Of a stretch of DNA of 64,000 nt, positions 43,785 to 53,242 are shown piece after piece. The stretch spans positions 90,949-154,948 of the forward strand of contig NZ_JADEVO010000008.1 of NCBI RefSeq assembly GCF_017114825.1, read 5' to 3'. The DNA is from Pseudomonas gregormendelii (GTDB taxonomy: Bacteria; Pseudomonadota; Gammaproteobacteria; Pseudomonadales; Pseudomonadaceae). Each line of letters begins with the position of its first letter. The first letter of the stretch is position 1. The notes beneath the pieces were generated by a model. That model worked only from the letters and a program-made list of their open reading frames with translations, made no database searches and was not told the origin of the DNA. The position numbers and the translations under genes were made by a program.

Positions 43785-45221
43785 ATGAGTTCAGCCACGT
43801 CTTGCGTCGAAGACCTTTCCAGCCTGCTGGCGCGACAGAAGAGTGCTTTCGCCAGTGCCGGGAGAGTCAGCGGCGAAACCCGACGCCAGCGCCTGCAGCA
43901 GGTCATCGACCTGCTGGTCCATAACCACGCCGCATTGACTCAGGCCATTGACCAGGATTTCGGCGGGAGGCCTGCCGGTTTCTCATTGATGAATGATGTG
44001 CTGGGCGCACTGGCCTCGCTTAAACATGCCCGCGATCATCTGCAGGACTGGATGCCGGACGAACCCCGTCAGATGTTCAGCCCTTATGACCAGCTTGGCG
44101 CCACCGCCTGGGTCATGTACCAACCCAAGGGCACGGTAGGCATCCTCGGTACGTGGAATGCTCCGCTGTATACCTTGCTCAGCCCGTTGGCATCGGCTCT
44201 GGCGGCCGGCAATCGGGCCATCCTTAAGCCCTCGGAGGTGGTGCCACGCACCGCTCGACTGTTGGCGGATCTGTGCGCTGAACACCTCGATCCGTTGGTC
44301 GTTGCAGTGGTCAACGGCGGGCCGGAGCTGGGCGAGGCCTTCAGCAGCCAGCCCTTCGACCACCTGGTGTTCACCGGCAGCACGGCGATTGGCCGGCAGG
44401 TAATGGGCAGTGCTGCGAAAAACCTGGTGCCGGTAACCCTGGAACTGGGTGGCAAGTCGCCGGTAATCGTCTCTGCCAGCGCCGACTTGAACAAGGCCGC
44501 TTTCAGCATCGCCGCGGCTAAGGCCAGTAATGGTGGACAAATCTGCATCAACCCGGACCTGGTGCACGTACCCAAGGCCCGCCTCGAATCCTTCCTTGAA
44601 GCCTTGCGCAGCGCCTATCGCGATCTCAACCCAACCGTAGCGGGCAACCCGGATGTGGTAGCAGTGGTCAATCAGCGACATCTGCAGCGGGTCGAGAGCC
44701 TGGTCGAGGACGCGCAGGCACGCGGTGCGCGCGTCGAATGCCTGCCCGAACCCCTGGCCGTGGACACCCAGGACCGCCGTCGCCCGCTGCGGGTGGTGGT
44801 TGATCCGGCCCCGGAGAGCTCGATCATGCAAGAGGAAATCTTTGGTCCGGCCATGGTCGTGCTGGGGTATGACGACCTCGATCAGGTCATCGCGCAAATC
44901 AATGCAGGGCCACGTCCGCTGGCGCTTTACTACTTCGGCGAAGATGCGCAGGAGCAGCGCCACGTGCTGGAACACACCCTGTCCGGCGGGGTCACCCTCA
45001 ACGACGTGATGATGCACGCCGCCCTGCACGATGCGCCATTTGGCGGTGTCGGCGCGTCGGGCATGGGCCATTACCATGGTCGCGAAGGATTTCTTGAATT
45101 CAGTCACATGCGCACGGTGTTCAAGGCTTCGGCCCACGACCCGCGCCGCGAGTGGGGCCTGTTGCCGCCCTACGGTGAGCACTACCTGGCGGCCATGCTG
45201 GCCGGTGTTACATCCGACTAA
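43785..45221 (+). CDS. aldehyde dehydrogenase (coniferyl-aldehyde type)
   Basis: A 478-residue NAD(P)-dependent ALDH of the class-3/coniferyl aldehyde dehydrogenase subgroup: GILGTWNAPLYTLLSPLASALAAGN, general base Glu in LELGGKSPVIV, nucleophile Cys in NGGQICINPD, and a C-terminal GRPLAL-equivalent PRPLALYYFGED. AAGGGG precedes the ATG. A related enzyme (Sad) oxidises the side-chain aldehyde released by the aldolase in cholate degradation by Pseudomonas sp. Chol1, and the Ltp2-type aldolase gene in this locus suggests the same step here. Confidence 0.85.
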   Translation: MSSATSCVEDLSSLLARQKSAFASAGRVSGETRRQRLQQVIDLLVHNHAALTQAIDQDFGGRPAGFSLMNDVLGALASLKHARDHLQDWMPDEPRQMFSPYDQLGATAWVMYQPKGTVGILGTWNAPLYTLLSPLASALAAGNRAILKPSEVVPRTARLLADLCAEHLDPLVVAVVNGGPELGEAFSSQPFDHLVFTGSTAIGRQVMGSAAKNLVPVTLELGGKSPVIVSASADLNKAAFSIAAAKASNGGQICINPDLVHVPKARLESFLEALRSAYRDLNPTVAGNPDVVAVVNQRHLQRVESLVEDAQARGARVECLPEPLAVDTQDRRRPLRVVVDPAPESSIMQEEIFGPAMVVLGYDDLDQVIAQINAGPRPLALYYFGEDAQEQRHVLEHTLSGGVTLNDVMMHAALHDAPFGGVGASGMGHYHGREGFLEFSHMRTVFKASAHDPRREWGLLPPYGEHYLAAMLAGVTSD

Positions 45222-45250
45222 TAATGATCAATCAGGGCGTCATCACTATC

Positions 45251-46831
45251 ATGGCTAATCACGAACACTCACCGCTCAATCCTTCGACAACCCCTGAAGC
45301 CGGCTGGCCCCGTCGCAGCGTACTCAAGGCCGGTGCCGTGGCTGTTGGCGTCGGGCTTCTGGGGCGCTATGCAAACGTCCGCGCGGCGGGGATTTCGGCC
45401 AGCGACTACCAGGGCCTGGACGCCTGGGCGATGAGCCAGGCGATCCGCAGCGGCGAACTGAGTGCCGAGGACCTGATGGCGGCGGCGCTGGCTCGCTACA
45501 ACGAAGCCAACCCCAAGGTCAATGCAGTGAACATGCTGCATGAAGGTTACGCTCGCACCTTGATGGCCCAGCGTCGCGCGGCGGGCACTGAAAATCGGGG
45601 CGCCCTGGCCGGAGTGCCGCTGCTGCTCAAGGACCTCAACACTTCCTTGCAGGGCACCATCACCAGCAACGGTTGCCGGATGTTCAAGGACTCACCACCG
45701 GCCAGCCGCACCAGTGTCCTGATCTCCCGTTATGAGCAGGCCGGTGCGGTGCCATTCGGCAAGACCACATGCCCTGAGTTCGGCTTGACCACCACCACCG
45801 AATCCCTGGCCTGGGGCCAGACCCGTAACCCCTGGAACCTGGCCATGAGCGCCGGCGGTTCTTCCGGAGGCGCGGCGTCAGCGGTGGCGGCGGGGATCGT
45901 GCCCGTGGCCCATGCCACCGATGGCGGCGGTTCGATCCGCATTCCTGCTTCGTACTGCGGCCTGGTCGGACTCAAGCCCAGCCGGTATCGAACCCCCAGC
46001 GGACCGCTGCATTTCGAGGGCTGGTTTGGCGCCAGTGTGGCCAACGTCGTCTCACGCACGGTGCGCGATACCGCACTGTTCCTTGATGTCGGCCAGGGCC
46101 ATGAGGCGGGCAGTGCGTATTGGTGCCCGCCCTTGGTCCGACCCTATGTAGACGAGTTGCAACGCGAACCGGGCAAGTTGCGCGTGGCTGTCGTGCGCCA
46201 ATCGTTGACCGGCGCGCCGCTTGAACCGGCGATTGCCGCGATCCTGGAACAGACCATCAAGCAACTGCTGGCGCTGGGGCATGAGATCGACGAGGTGGAG
46301 CTGGGGGTCGATCCCCGCCAGTTGTTCGGCGCCCATGGCATGGTGATCGGGACGGCCGTGCGAACCTTGATCCACGACCGTGAGCAGGTGCTCGGACGCG
46401 CTGCCACGGCGCAGGACCTGGAGCAAATCACCCTGGTGAATCTGGAACGTTCCAAGGGTACCAGTGGCGAGGATCTGTACCGCGCCCGGCAATCGTTCGA
46501 GAGCATCGGCGCGACCATGGAACACCATTTCGAACGCTACGACGTGATCCTGTCGCCGGTCACCGGTAGCCTGACGCCGAAGCTGGGGCTGTTGTCCCTG
46601 GACCAGCCCTGGGACAGTTACGCCCACAACGCTATGGGCAGCGCCGGCTTCACGGTACTCGCCAACGTAAGCGGCCAGCCGGCGATCTCTCTGCCGCTTG
46701 GCCAGAGTGACGACGGCCTGCCGGTGGGCATGATGTTCACTGCGCGCCTGGGTGGCGAAGACGTGCTGCTGCGCCTGTCCAGCCAGCTGGAACAAGCCCA
46801 TCCGTGGGTCGCCAGGCGTGCCACCTTTTAG
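45251..46831 (+). CDS. Tat-exported amidase (amidase-signature family)
   Basis: A 526-residue amidase with a twin-arginine signal (PRRSVLKAGAVAVGVGLLG, Arg21-Arg22; cleavage near VRAAG), so it acts in the periplasm. The Ser-cisSer-Lys triad is present: Lys in VPLLLKDLNT, cis-Ser in SAGGSSGGAASAV and Ser in ATDGGGSIRIPAS. An ATG 9 codons earlier (45224) is possible; neither has a strong ribosome site. Between ALDH and KstD genes, it may hydrolyse amide-conjugated substrates such as taurine- or glycine-bile salts; amidase-signature bile-salt hydrolases are reported in other steroid degraders. Confidence 0.82.
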   Translation: MANHEHSPLNPSTTPEAGWPRRSVLKAGAVAVGVGLLGRYANVRAAGISASDYQGLDAWAMSQAIRSGELSAEDLMAAALARYNEANPKVNAVNMLHEGYARTLMAQRRAAGTENRGALAGVPLLLKDLNTSLQGTITSNGCRMFKDSPPASRTSVLISRYEQAGAVPFGKTTCPEFGLTTTTESLAWGQTRNPWNLAMSAGGSSGGAASAVAAGIVPVAHATDGGGSIRIPASYCGLVGLKPSRYRTPSGPLHFEGWFGASVANVVSRTVRDTALFLDVGQGHEAGSAYWCPPLVRPYVDELQREPGKLRVAVVRQSLTGAPLEPAIAAILEQTIKQLLALGHEIDEVELGVDPRQLFGAHGMVIGTAVRTLIHDREQVLGRAATAQDLEQITLVNLERSKGTSGEDLYRARQSFESIGATMEHHFERYDVILSPVTGSLTPKLGLLSLDQPWDSYAHNAMGSAGFTVLANVSGQPAISLPLGQSDDGLPVGMMFTARLGGEDVLLRLSSQLEQAHPWVARRATF

Positions 46832-46857
46832 TTCCACGCCCTTGCAGTTCCGCACCT

Positions 46858-46947
46858 TTGTGGGAGCCAGTCTGCTGGCGATGGGCGCTGAAGTTCAACA
46901 TTCTGTCGACTGATCCACCGCTAACGCGAGCTGACTCGCCTCCACAG
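46858..46947. repeat. REPIN-like inverted repeat (GTGGGAGC type)
   Basis: A GTGGGAGCCAGTCTGCTGGCGA-type REP unit is followed about 60 bases later by the degenerate inverted copy CGCGAGCTGACTCGCCTCCACAG. It fills the gap between the amidase and KstD genes. Confidence 0.6.
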
Positions 46948-47072
46948 GCAACCCCTAGTCCAATTTGACGATGAGCCAATCCCCCCGCAGCCCTGATCAT
47001 GGGCTGCACTCCGCCAGCGCACCCTGCGTGGTCGGCGGTTTCTTTCTGACCTCAGCTAATGGCATAACAACA

Positions 47073-48791
47073 ATGACGGCTCAAGTTCAGTCTCAGACCC
47101 ACTATGACGTGATCGTCGTCGGTTCGGGCGCAGGTGCGATGACTTCGGCGGTGTTTCTCGCCGACCAGGGTATGCGGGTGCTGGTAGTGGAGAAAAGCGA
47201 CCAGTACGGCGGCACGTCGGCGATTTCCGGCGGCGGTATCTGGATTCCGAACAACCACTATTTCGCTCGCATGAACGGCAATGACAGCTACGCAACGGCC
47301 CTGACCTATCTGCAAGCGGCGGCGGGCGAGCATGTCGACGAAACTCGCTTGCGCGCATACCTGGACAACGCGCCGAAGATGATCGAACAGCTCACCCGTA
47401 TAAGCCGGGTGCGCTACGCGGTGGCGGCGAAATACCCTGATTACTATCCACACCTGCCCGGGGCATTGGCCGGTGGACGAACACTGGACCCGGAGTTTTT
47501 CGATACCAGCCTGTTGGGCGAGGAACTCGCGAACCTGCGCAAACCGTCGCCTTCAACCCTGCTGATGGGGCGCATCGCCTGGACTGCGCGCGATGCACAC
47601 AAAGCCATGGCCCGCAGTTTCGGCTGGCGCTTGCTGATCATGAAGCTGATGTTGCGCTACAAGCTGGACTTCAAATGGCGACGCAAAAGCAAGATGGACC
47701 GCCGTGCATCCCTGGGAAGTTCGCTGGTGGCCTCCCTGCGCCGCTCGCTGATGGACCGCAACGTACCGCTTTGGCTCAACACCGATTTCTGTGGCCTGGT
47801 CACCGAAAGCGGCCGGGTCAGCGGTGTCACGGTGATGCGTGACGGTGCCGAGCTGCAATTGCAGGCCCGCCTGGGGGTGATCCTTGCCTCGGGTGGCTTT
47901 GAACAGAACCAGGCGCTGCGCGACCAGTACTTGCCCAAGCCCACCCGTAAGGCCTGGAGCGCGACACCGCCTGGCAACAACACTGGGGCCGCCCTCGAAG
48001 CCGGCATGGCGCAAGGCGCCGCCACCGCGTTGATGGATTGGGCCTGGTGGGCGCCGACCATTGCCGTGCCGGGAGAGGACAAGCCCCGGGGGATCTTCGC
48101 CGAGCGTGCGTTCCCCGGCGCTATCGTGGTCAACGGTCTGGGGCAGCGCTTTGTCAACGAAGCGGCACCGTATCTGGAGTTCGTCGACGCCATGCATCGG
48201 GACAACCAGAGTACCGACGGGAGATCGGTGCCGGCCTGGGTTATCTTCGACGCGCACTTCCGTTTCAACTACGCCATGGGGCCATTGATGCCTGGTCAGG
48301 TCATGCCCGATAGCCGCCTGCGCAAAGAGTGGCTCAACAACCTGTACTGGAAAGCCGACACCCTGAGCGGCCTGGCCCGGCAGATCGGCGTCGACGGTGC
48401 TGGCCTGGAAACCACCGTGGCCAAGGTCAACGGCTACGCAGAAAGCGGTGTGGACATCGACTTTGCCCGTGGCGGCAATGTCTTCGACCGCTATTACGGC
48501 GACTGCAACATCAAGCCCAACCCTTGCCTGGCGCCGCTGCGCAAAGGGCCTTACTACGCCATGCGCCTGGACGCCGGTGACATCGGCACCAAGGGCGGTC
48601 TGTTGACCAACGAACATGCCCAGGTGGTACGCGATGACGGATCGACCATCGCCGGCTTGTACGCCATTGGCAATTGCTCTGCCTCGGTGATGGGCACCAG
48701 CTACCCGGGAGCCGGTGGCACCCTGGGGCCGGCGATGACCTTTGGTTATGTCGCCGCCAACCACTTGGCCCGTCAGCTGCAGGAGGCGTGA
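47073..48791 (+). CDS. kstD: 3-ketosteroid delta1-dehydrogenase-like flavoprotein
   Basis: A 572-residue FAD enzyme of the KstD family, which introduces the C1-C2 double bond in ring A of 3-ketosteroids. FAD motif DVIVVGSGAGAMTSAVFLADQG, then GGTSAISGGGIWIPNN, and the C-terminal SYPGAGGTLGPAMTFGYVAANH in which Tyr544 and Gly548 match the catalytic Tyr487/Gly491 pair of Rhodococcus KstD1. Length fits the family. The ATG at 47073 is chosen because homology begins there; upstream in-frame sequence from 46965 is not protein-like. One-base overlap with the next flavoprotein. Confidence 0.8.
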   Translation: MTAQVQSQTHYDVIVVGSGAGAMTSAVFLADQGMRVLVVEKSDQYGGTSAISGGGIWIPNNHYFARMNGNDSYATALTYLQAAAGEHVDETRLRAYLDNAPKMIEQLTRISRVRYAVAAKYPDYYPHLPGALAGGRTLDPEFFDTSLLGEELANLRKPSPSTLLMGRIAWTARDAHKAMARSFGWRLLIMKLMLRYKLDFKWRRKSKMDRRASLGSSLVASLRRSLMDRNVPLWLNTDFCGLVTESGRVSGVTVMRDGAELQLQARLGVILASGGFEQNQALRDQYLPKPTRKAWSATPPGNNTGAALEAGMAQGAATALMDWAWWAPTIAVPGEDKPRGIFAERAFPGAIVVNGLGQRFVNEAAPYLEFVDAMHRDNQSTDGRSVPAWVIFDAHFRFNYAMGPLMPGQVMPDSRLRKEWLNNLYWKADTLSGLARQIGVDGAGLETTVAKVNGYAESGVDIDFARGGNVFDRYYGDCNIKPNPCLAPLRKGPYYAMRLDAGDIGTKGGLLTNEHAQVVRDDGSTIAGLYAIGNCSASVMGTSYPGAGGTLGPAMTFGYVAANHLARQLQEA

Positions 48792-50491
48792 TGTCAATGA
48801 CGGATAACGTCCCCAGCACCGACGTAATGCCACCCTTGCAGGTGGCCGATGGCAACAGCGTAACCTGGGACGAACAATGCGATGTACTGGTCGTCGGCTG
48901 GGGTGCTGCCGGTGCCTGCGCGGCGCTTGAAGCTCGGGCCGAGAGTGCCGACGTGCTGATCGCCGACCGCTTCACCGGCGGCGGTGCCAGCGCCAAAAGC
49001 GGCGGGGTGGTCTATGCCGGTGGCGGCACGCGCCATCAACAGGCGGCGGGCTTCAACGACAGTCCCCAAGCCATGTTCGACTACCTCAAGCACGAAACCC
49101 GCTCCGTAGTCAGCGATGACACGCTGCGGCGCTTCTGCGCCGACAGCGTGAGCAACCTCCAGTGGCTGGAAAGCCACGGCGCGCCCTACGCCCACCAGAT
49201 GCCACCGGGCGGGGGAAAGACTTCTTATCCGCCCGACGGCTACTTCCTCTATTACTCGGGTAACGAATTGGTGCCTGACCACGGTGGCCCCTTGCCGCCT
49301 GCGCCACGAGGGCATCGCACCGTGGGCAAGGGGCAGGGCGGGGCGGTACTTTTTTCCCACCTGAAAGCAGCGTGCCTGAAGGCCGGAGCGAGAACGCTGT
49401 TGCAGGCGGCGGCGCGACGACTGGTCACCGATGCCCAGGGGCAGGTACTGGGTGCCGAGTTTTGGTGCATGCCCAAAGGCAGCAAGCAAGCCCACTTGCA
49501 TGCCCGACTGTCCGCCCGCGCCGAACGTCTGCAGAACTTCGTCCCTGGCTATTGCAACAAACTGCGCAAGAAGGTCTGCCAACTGGAACAGGATTTCGCC
49601 AAGCCTCGCCGGGTGCGGGCGCTCCGCGGGGTGATCCTGAGCACTGGTGGCTTCATCTTCAACCGCCAATTGCTCGAACAGCACGCGCCGAAGTTCCGGC
49701 GCAACTTCAAGGTCGGCGCCACCGGCTGCGATGGCAGCGGCTTGCGCCTGGGTGCCAGTGTCGGTGGTCAGGGGGCTGGGCTTGAGCGAGTATCGGCGTG
49801 GCGCTTCATCAACCCGCCGTACAGTTGGCACAAAGGCATCGTGGTCAACCGCGAGGGGCTGCGCTTTTGCAACGAAGAAGTCTACGGCGCCACCCTCGGC
49901 CAGCCCTTGATGGAAGAGCAGGGGGGCAAGGCGTGGCTGGTGCTGGATGCGCCGTTGCGCAAGAAAGCCATCCGCGAAGCGCTGTTCGGCGGCTACTGGT
50001 GGTTCCAGAGTTTTCCGGCCCTGGCCCTGATGCTGTTCAAGGTGCGCAAGGGCAAGAGCCTGACTGAGCTGGCCAGTGCGACGTCCATGGACCCCAACGT
50101 GCTGCGCGACTCTGTGCTGGCCGCCAACGCCGCCGCCCGTGGCGAGGCGCCGGAGCCGTTCGGCAAGTCCGAGGGTGGGCGCCAGGTGATTGAACAAGGG
50201 CCGTTCTATGCCTGCGATATCTCCGTGACCAATCCGGTATTTCCCCTGGGCGCCCTGACCCTGGGTGGATTGCGCGTGGATGAGCGCAGCGGCGCGGTGC
50301 TGGACGAGCAAGGCCAGGCGATCAGCGGCTTGTACGCCGCCGGACGCAGCGCCCTGGGCATACCGTCGCACCTTTACATCAGTGGCCTGTCCCTGGCGGA
50401 CTGCGTGTTCTCCGGCCGTCGAGCCGGCGCCGCCGTCGTCCGCGCATACAACCAGCAACCGCAAAACACCCACGCACAGGAGACCCCATGA
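48791..50491 (+). CDS. 3-ketosteroid delta4(5alpha)-dehydrogenase-like flavoprotein
   Basis: A 566-residue FAD enzyme of the same superfamily but a distinct branch: CDVLVVGWGAAGACAALEA, GGGASAKSGGVVYAGGGTRHQQAAG, and the end GIPSHLYISGLSLADCVFSGRRAG, which I recognise from delta4(5alpha)-type (TesI-like) dehydrogenases. These desaturate C4-C5 of 5-reduced steroids. The TesH/TesI pairing of Comamonas is mirrored here. AGGAGG lies 4 bases before the ATG, TGATG overlap with kstD and ATGA overlap with the SDR. Confidence 0.7.
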   Translation: MSMTDNVPSTDVMPPLQVADGNSVTWDEQCDVLVVGWGAAGACAALEARAESADVLIADRFTGGGASAKSGGVVYAGGGTRHQQAAGFNDSPQAMFDYLKHETRSVVSDDTLRRFCADSVSNLQWLESHGAPYAHQMPPGGGKTSYPPDGYFLYYSGNELVPDHGGPLPPAPRGHRTVGKGQGGAVLFSHLKAACLKAGARTLLQAAARRLVTDAQGQVLGAEFWCMPKGSKQAHLHARLSARAERLQNFVPGYCNKLRKKVCQLEQDFAKPRRVRALRGVILSTGGFIFNRQLLEQHAPKFRRNFKVGATGCDGSGLRLGASVGGQGAGLERVSAWRFINPPYSWHKGIVVNREGLRFCNEEVYGATLGQPLMEEQGGKAWLVLDAPLRKKAIREALFGGYWWFQSFPALALMLFKVRKGKSLTELASATSMDPNVLRDSVLAANAAARGEAPEPFGKSEGGRQVIEQGPFYACDISVTNPVFPLGALTLGGLRVDERSGAVLDEQGQAISGLYAAGRSALGIPSHLYISGLSLADCVFSGRRAGAAVVRAYNQQPQNTHAQETP

Positions 50492-51270
50492 TGCCCCTCG
50501 AGCAAACGAGCAAGAATGGACGGGTTCACGGCAAGGTGGCGCTGGTCACCGGCGGCGCCAAGGGCATCGGCGCCGCCAGCGCGCGCCTGCTGGCAGCCGA
50601 AGGTGCCCAGGTACTGATCAGCGACCTGGACGTCGAGGCCGGCCAGGCTTTGGCAGCGGAAATCGGGCCGACGGCCGCCTTTATCCGCCACGACGTCAGC
50701 AACGAAGACCAGTGGCGCCAGGTCATCGAACATGTGCGCAAGCGCTACGGACGCCTGGATATCCTGGTCAACAACGCCGGTATCCTGATCGCCGGATCGA
50801 TCGAAGAAACCAGTCTGGCTGACTGGCACAAAGTCATGCGCGTGAACGCCGACAGCGTGTTCCTGGGCTGTCGCGAAGGCATCGCGTTGATGAAGGACAG
50901 CGGTGGCTCGATCATCAACCTGTCGTCCATCGCGGCCCTGGCCGGGCGCGACGATTACCTGGCCTACAGCGCTTCGAAGGGGGCGGTGGCGGCGCTGTCG
51001 CGCTCGGTGGCGGTGATGTGCCGACGGCGCAAGTACCGCATCCGTTGCAACACCCTGCACCCCGATGGGGTACTCACCGATATGACCCGCGGCGGCTTCC
51101 CGGAAGGCATCGATCCCAACCGCCTCACCATCGACAGCGACCCGATGAACCGCATGTGCCGCCCGGAAGACGTGGCAGCCAGCGTGTTGTTCCTGGCAAG
51201 CGACGAAGCCCGGGCGATCAATGGGGTAGAGTTGCGCGTTGATAGTGGGCAGATGGTGATGAGTATCTAG
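50488..51270 (+). CDS. 3beta/17beta-hydroxysteroid dehydrogenase-like SDR
   Basis: A 260-residue SDR: VALVTGGAKGIGAASARLL, RHDVSNEDQW, NNAGILIAGSIEE, NADSVFLGCREGIALMKDSGGSIINLSS, catalytic YSASKGAV, and NTLHPDGVLTDM. The SVF-GC-GIA-MK-GGSIIN and HPDG blocks match Comamonas 3beta/17beta-HSD as I remember it. It would oxidise the ring-A hydroxyl to the 3-ketone needed by the two flavoprotein dehydrogenases before it in the operon. Confidence 0.78.
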   Translation: MMPLEQTSKNGRVHGKVALVTGGAKGIGAASARLLAAEGAQVLISDLDVEAGQALAAEIGPTAAFIRHDVSNEDQWRQVIEHVRKRYGRLDILVNNAGILIAGSIEETSLADWHKVMRVNADSVFLGCREGIALMKDSGGSIINLSSIAALAGRDDYLAYSASKGAVAALSRSVAVMCRRRKYRIRCNTLHPDGVLTDMTRGGFPEGIDPNRLTIDSDPMNRMCRPEDVAASVLFLASDEARAINGVELRVDSGQMVMSI

Positions 51271-51304
51271 CGCTTCCTGAAACCCACTTCTGATGTTCAC
51301 TCCG

Positions 51305-51432
51305 TAGGAGCTGCCGCAGGCTGCGATCTTTTGATTTTTTGTTCTTCGAGCTGACAGAGGACTGGGCGCTGGATCGGATTGATAGGGCCGAATGGAAGAT
51401 CAAAAGATCGCAGCCTTCGGCAGCTCCTACGG
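51305..51432. repeat. REPIN: paired inverted GTAGGAGCTGCCG repeats
   Basis: Left unit GTAGGAGCTGCCGCAGGCTG plus CGATCTTTTGAT, right unit its near-exact inverted copy (ATCAAAAGATCGCAGCC, then TTCGGCAGCTCCTAC), with about 60 bases between. This is a complete REP doublet in the gap between the convergent HSD and enoyl-CoA hydratase genes. Confidence 0.88.
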
Positions 51433-51474
51433 GGGATCGCAAGAGCTATAGAAATGAGGCCGACAGACGAGCGT

Positions 51475-52260
51475 CTAGTACCCCTCGAACCGGGCCGGAC
51501 GCTTGTCGATAAATGCCTGCATGCCTTCCTTCTGATCCCGTGACGCAAACAGCAGCGCATTGGCCTTGCGCTCCAGCGCCAGGCCGGCTTCCAGCGGGGC
51601 GTCCATGCCCGCCAGGATCACCTCCTTGATCTGCTCGGCGGCCAACGCCGGCATCGCCGCGATGACGCGTGCCAGTTCCAGTGCGTGGGCCTGGACCTGG
51701 TCATCGTCCACCAGGTCGCTGACCAGCCCGGCTACCCAGGCTTCCTCGGCACTGATCGGTTGCCCGGTGAGTGCCATGCGCATCGCCTTGACCTTGCCTA
51801 CCGCCCGCACCAGCCGTTGGGTGCCACCGATGCCGGGCATGATGCCAATACGAATTTCCGGTTGGCAGAAGCGCGCGCTGCGTCCGGCAACGATCAGGTC
51901 GGCGTGCATCGCCAGTTCGCAACCACCGCCGTAGGCGTAGCCGCAGACGGCCGCAATCACTGGTTTCGGACAGTGCTGGATCGGCCCCCAGACCCGCTCG
52001 GTGTGGCGCTTGTAGATATCGATGGGGCCGACCCCGGCCATGCTGGTGATGTCGCCACCGGCAGCAAACACCTTGTCACCGCCCGTAAGGACGATGCACC
52101 GCACCTCGGGATCAATTGCCAGCTGGCTGAAATAGCGCGACAGCAGCGCCTGCAATTCCAGGCTCAAGGCGTTGGTCGCCTGGGGGCGGTTGAGCCGCAG
52201 CAGGGCGACGCCGGGCAGCGGGCGTTCGAGCAGAACCGGTGCAGCAGATGAGTCGGACAT
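51475..52260 (-). CDS. enoyl-CoA hydratase/isomerase
   Basis: A 261-residue crotonase-fold enzyme: GVALLRLNRPQATNALS, oxyanion residues in FAAGGDI and GGGCELAMHADLIVA, catalytic-Glu regions QPEIRIGIMPGIGG and the second site near GIGGTQRLVRAVG (NEDF-like short forms). Start at 52260 has GAGA upstream; an ATG two codons earlier is also possible. Alone on the minus strand, divergent from the side-chain operon; probably hydrates an unsaturated acyl-CoA of the same pathway. Confidence 0.85.
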   Translation of the reverse strand: MSDSSAAPVLLERPLPGVALLRLNRPQATNALSLELQALLSRYFSQLAIDPEVRCIVLTGGDKVFAAGGDITSMAGVGPIDIYKRHTERVWGPIQHCPKPVIAAVCGYAYGGGCELAMHADLIVAGRSARFCQPEIRIGIMPGIGGTQRLVRAVGKVKAMRMALTGQPISAEEAWVAGLVSDLVDDDQVQAHALELARVIAAMPALAAEQIKEVILAGMDAPLEAGLALERKANALLFASRDQKEGMQAFIDKRPARFEGY

Positions 52261-52328
52261 GGGCATTCTCGAAGACCAGAGAGGGTATCAATGGCGCCAG
52301 TGTCCGGTTCACGGCGCTGAATTTTCAT

Positions 52329-52342
52329 CGTCCGTTCAGACG
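52329..52342. promoter_or_regulatory. CGTCCG-N4-GACG motif upstream of side-chain operon
   Basis: CGTCCGTTCAGACG matches the inner part of the inverted repeat at 43684-43697 in 11 of 14 positions. It lies between the divergent enoyl-CoA hydratase and SDR genes, about 60 bases before the SDR start. Confidence 0.4.
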
Positions 52343-52397
52343 TAGTTTGGCCTGCGGTTCGTCCCTAGAGTGGCTCTTGTCAGTAGAAAAGGAGCAC

Positions 52398-53186
52398 ATG
52401 ATGGAGCTGCATTCGGGTCTTGATTACAGCGGCAAGGTGGTGCTGATCACCGGTGGCACCAAGGGCATCGGCGCTGGTATCGCGCTGGGATTTCTGGCCG
52501 CGAACGGACGGGTGATTGTCTGTGCCCGGCGCGAACCTGAGCAGGTGCCGACAGCGGGAGGCAAGCATGCGACCTTCATTGCCGCCGATGTACGTGACCA
52601 GGATTCCCTGCAACGACTATTCGCCACCATCGAGCGAGATTTCGGACGCCTCGATGTGGTGGTCAACAACGCCGGAGGCAGTCCTGCCGCCGACGCCGCC
52701 ACGGCCTCGCCCAGATTTCATGAAAGCATTATCGGGCTGAATCTCATCGCGCCACTCAATGTCGCCCAGCACGCCAATCGCCTGATGCAGGCACAGGTGC
52801 AGGGTGGCTGCATCATTTTTATCGGCAGCATCAGTGCGCTGCGTTCGTCGCCAGGTACGGCCGCTTATGGCGCGGCGAAGGCCGGCGTGCTGGCGTTGGT
52901 GCAATCGTTGGCGGTGGAGTGGGGCCCCAAGGTGCGGGTGGTTACAGTCAGCCCGGGGCTGGTGCTGACCGAGCAGGCGCATCTGCACTACGGCACGCAG
53001 GCCGGTATCGATGCTGTCTCTGCCGGCATCCCGGCTGCACGCATGGCGGTGGCCGAGGACATTGCCAACGCATGCCTCTATATCGCATCACCGCTGGCCA
53101 GTTACGCCAGCGGTTGCAACCTGTTGCTGCATGGCGGTGGTGAACGCCCGGCGTTTCTCGGTGCTGCGCAAGTTCTGCCCACCTGA
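52398..53186 (+). CDS. short-chain dehydrogenase/reductase
   Basis: A 262-residue SDR: VVLITGGTKGIGAGIALGF, ADVRDQDSLQ, NNAGGSPAADAATAS, Ser in FIGSISALRSSPG and YGAAKAGVLAL. AAAGGAG immediately upstream of tandem ATGs (52398 and 52401; the second has better spacing). First gene of a plus-strand operon reaching 63811. Likely a hydroxysteroid or 3-hydroxyacyl-CoA dehydrogenase; which one cannot be told from the motif set. Confidence 0.82.
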   Translation: MMELHSGLDYSGKVVLITGGTKGIGAGIALGFLAANGRVIVCARREPEQVPTAGGKHATFIAADVRDQDSLQRLFATIERDFGRLDVVVNNAGGSPAADAATASPRFHESIIGLNLIAPLNVAQHANRLMQAQVQGGCIIFIGSISALRSSPGTAAYGAAKAGVLALVQSLAVEWGPKVRVVTVSPGLVLTEQAHLHYGTQAGIDAVSAGIPAARMAVAEDIANACLYIASPLASYASGCNLLLHGGGERPAFLGAAQVLPT

Positions 53187-53242
53187 TCGACCTAATGCGG
53201 CAACCGGGTTCGGTAGCCGCCTTCAATGTGAAGGAGACGACT

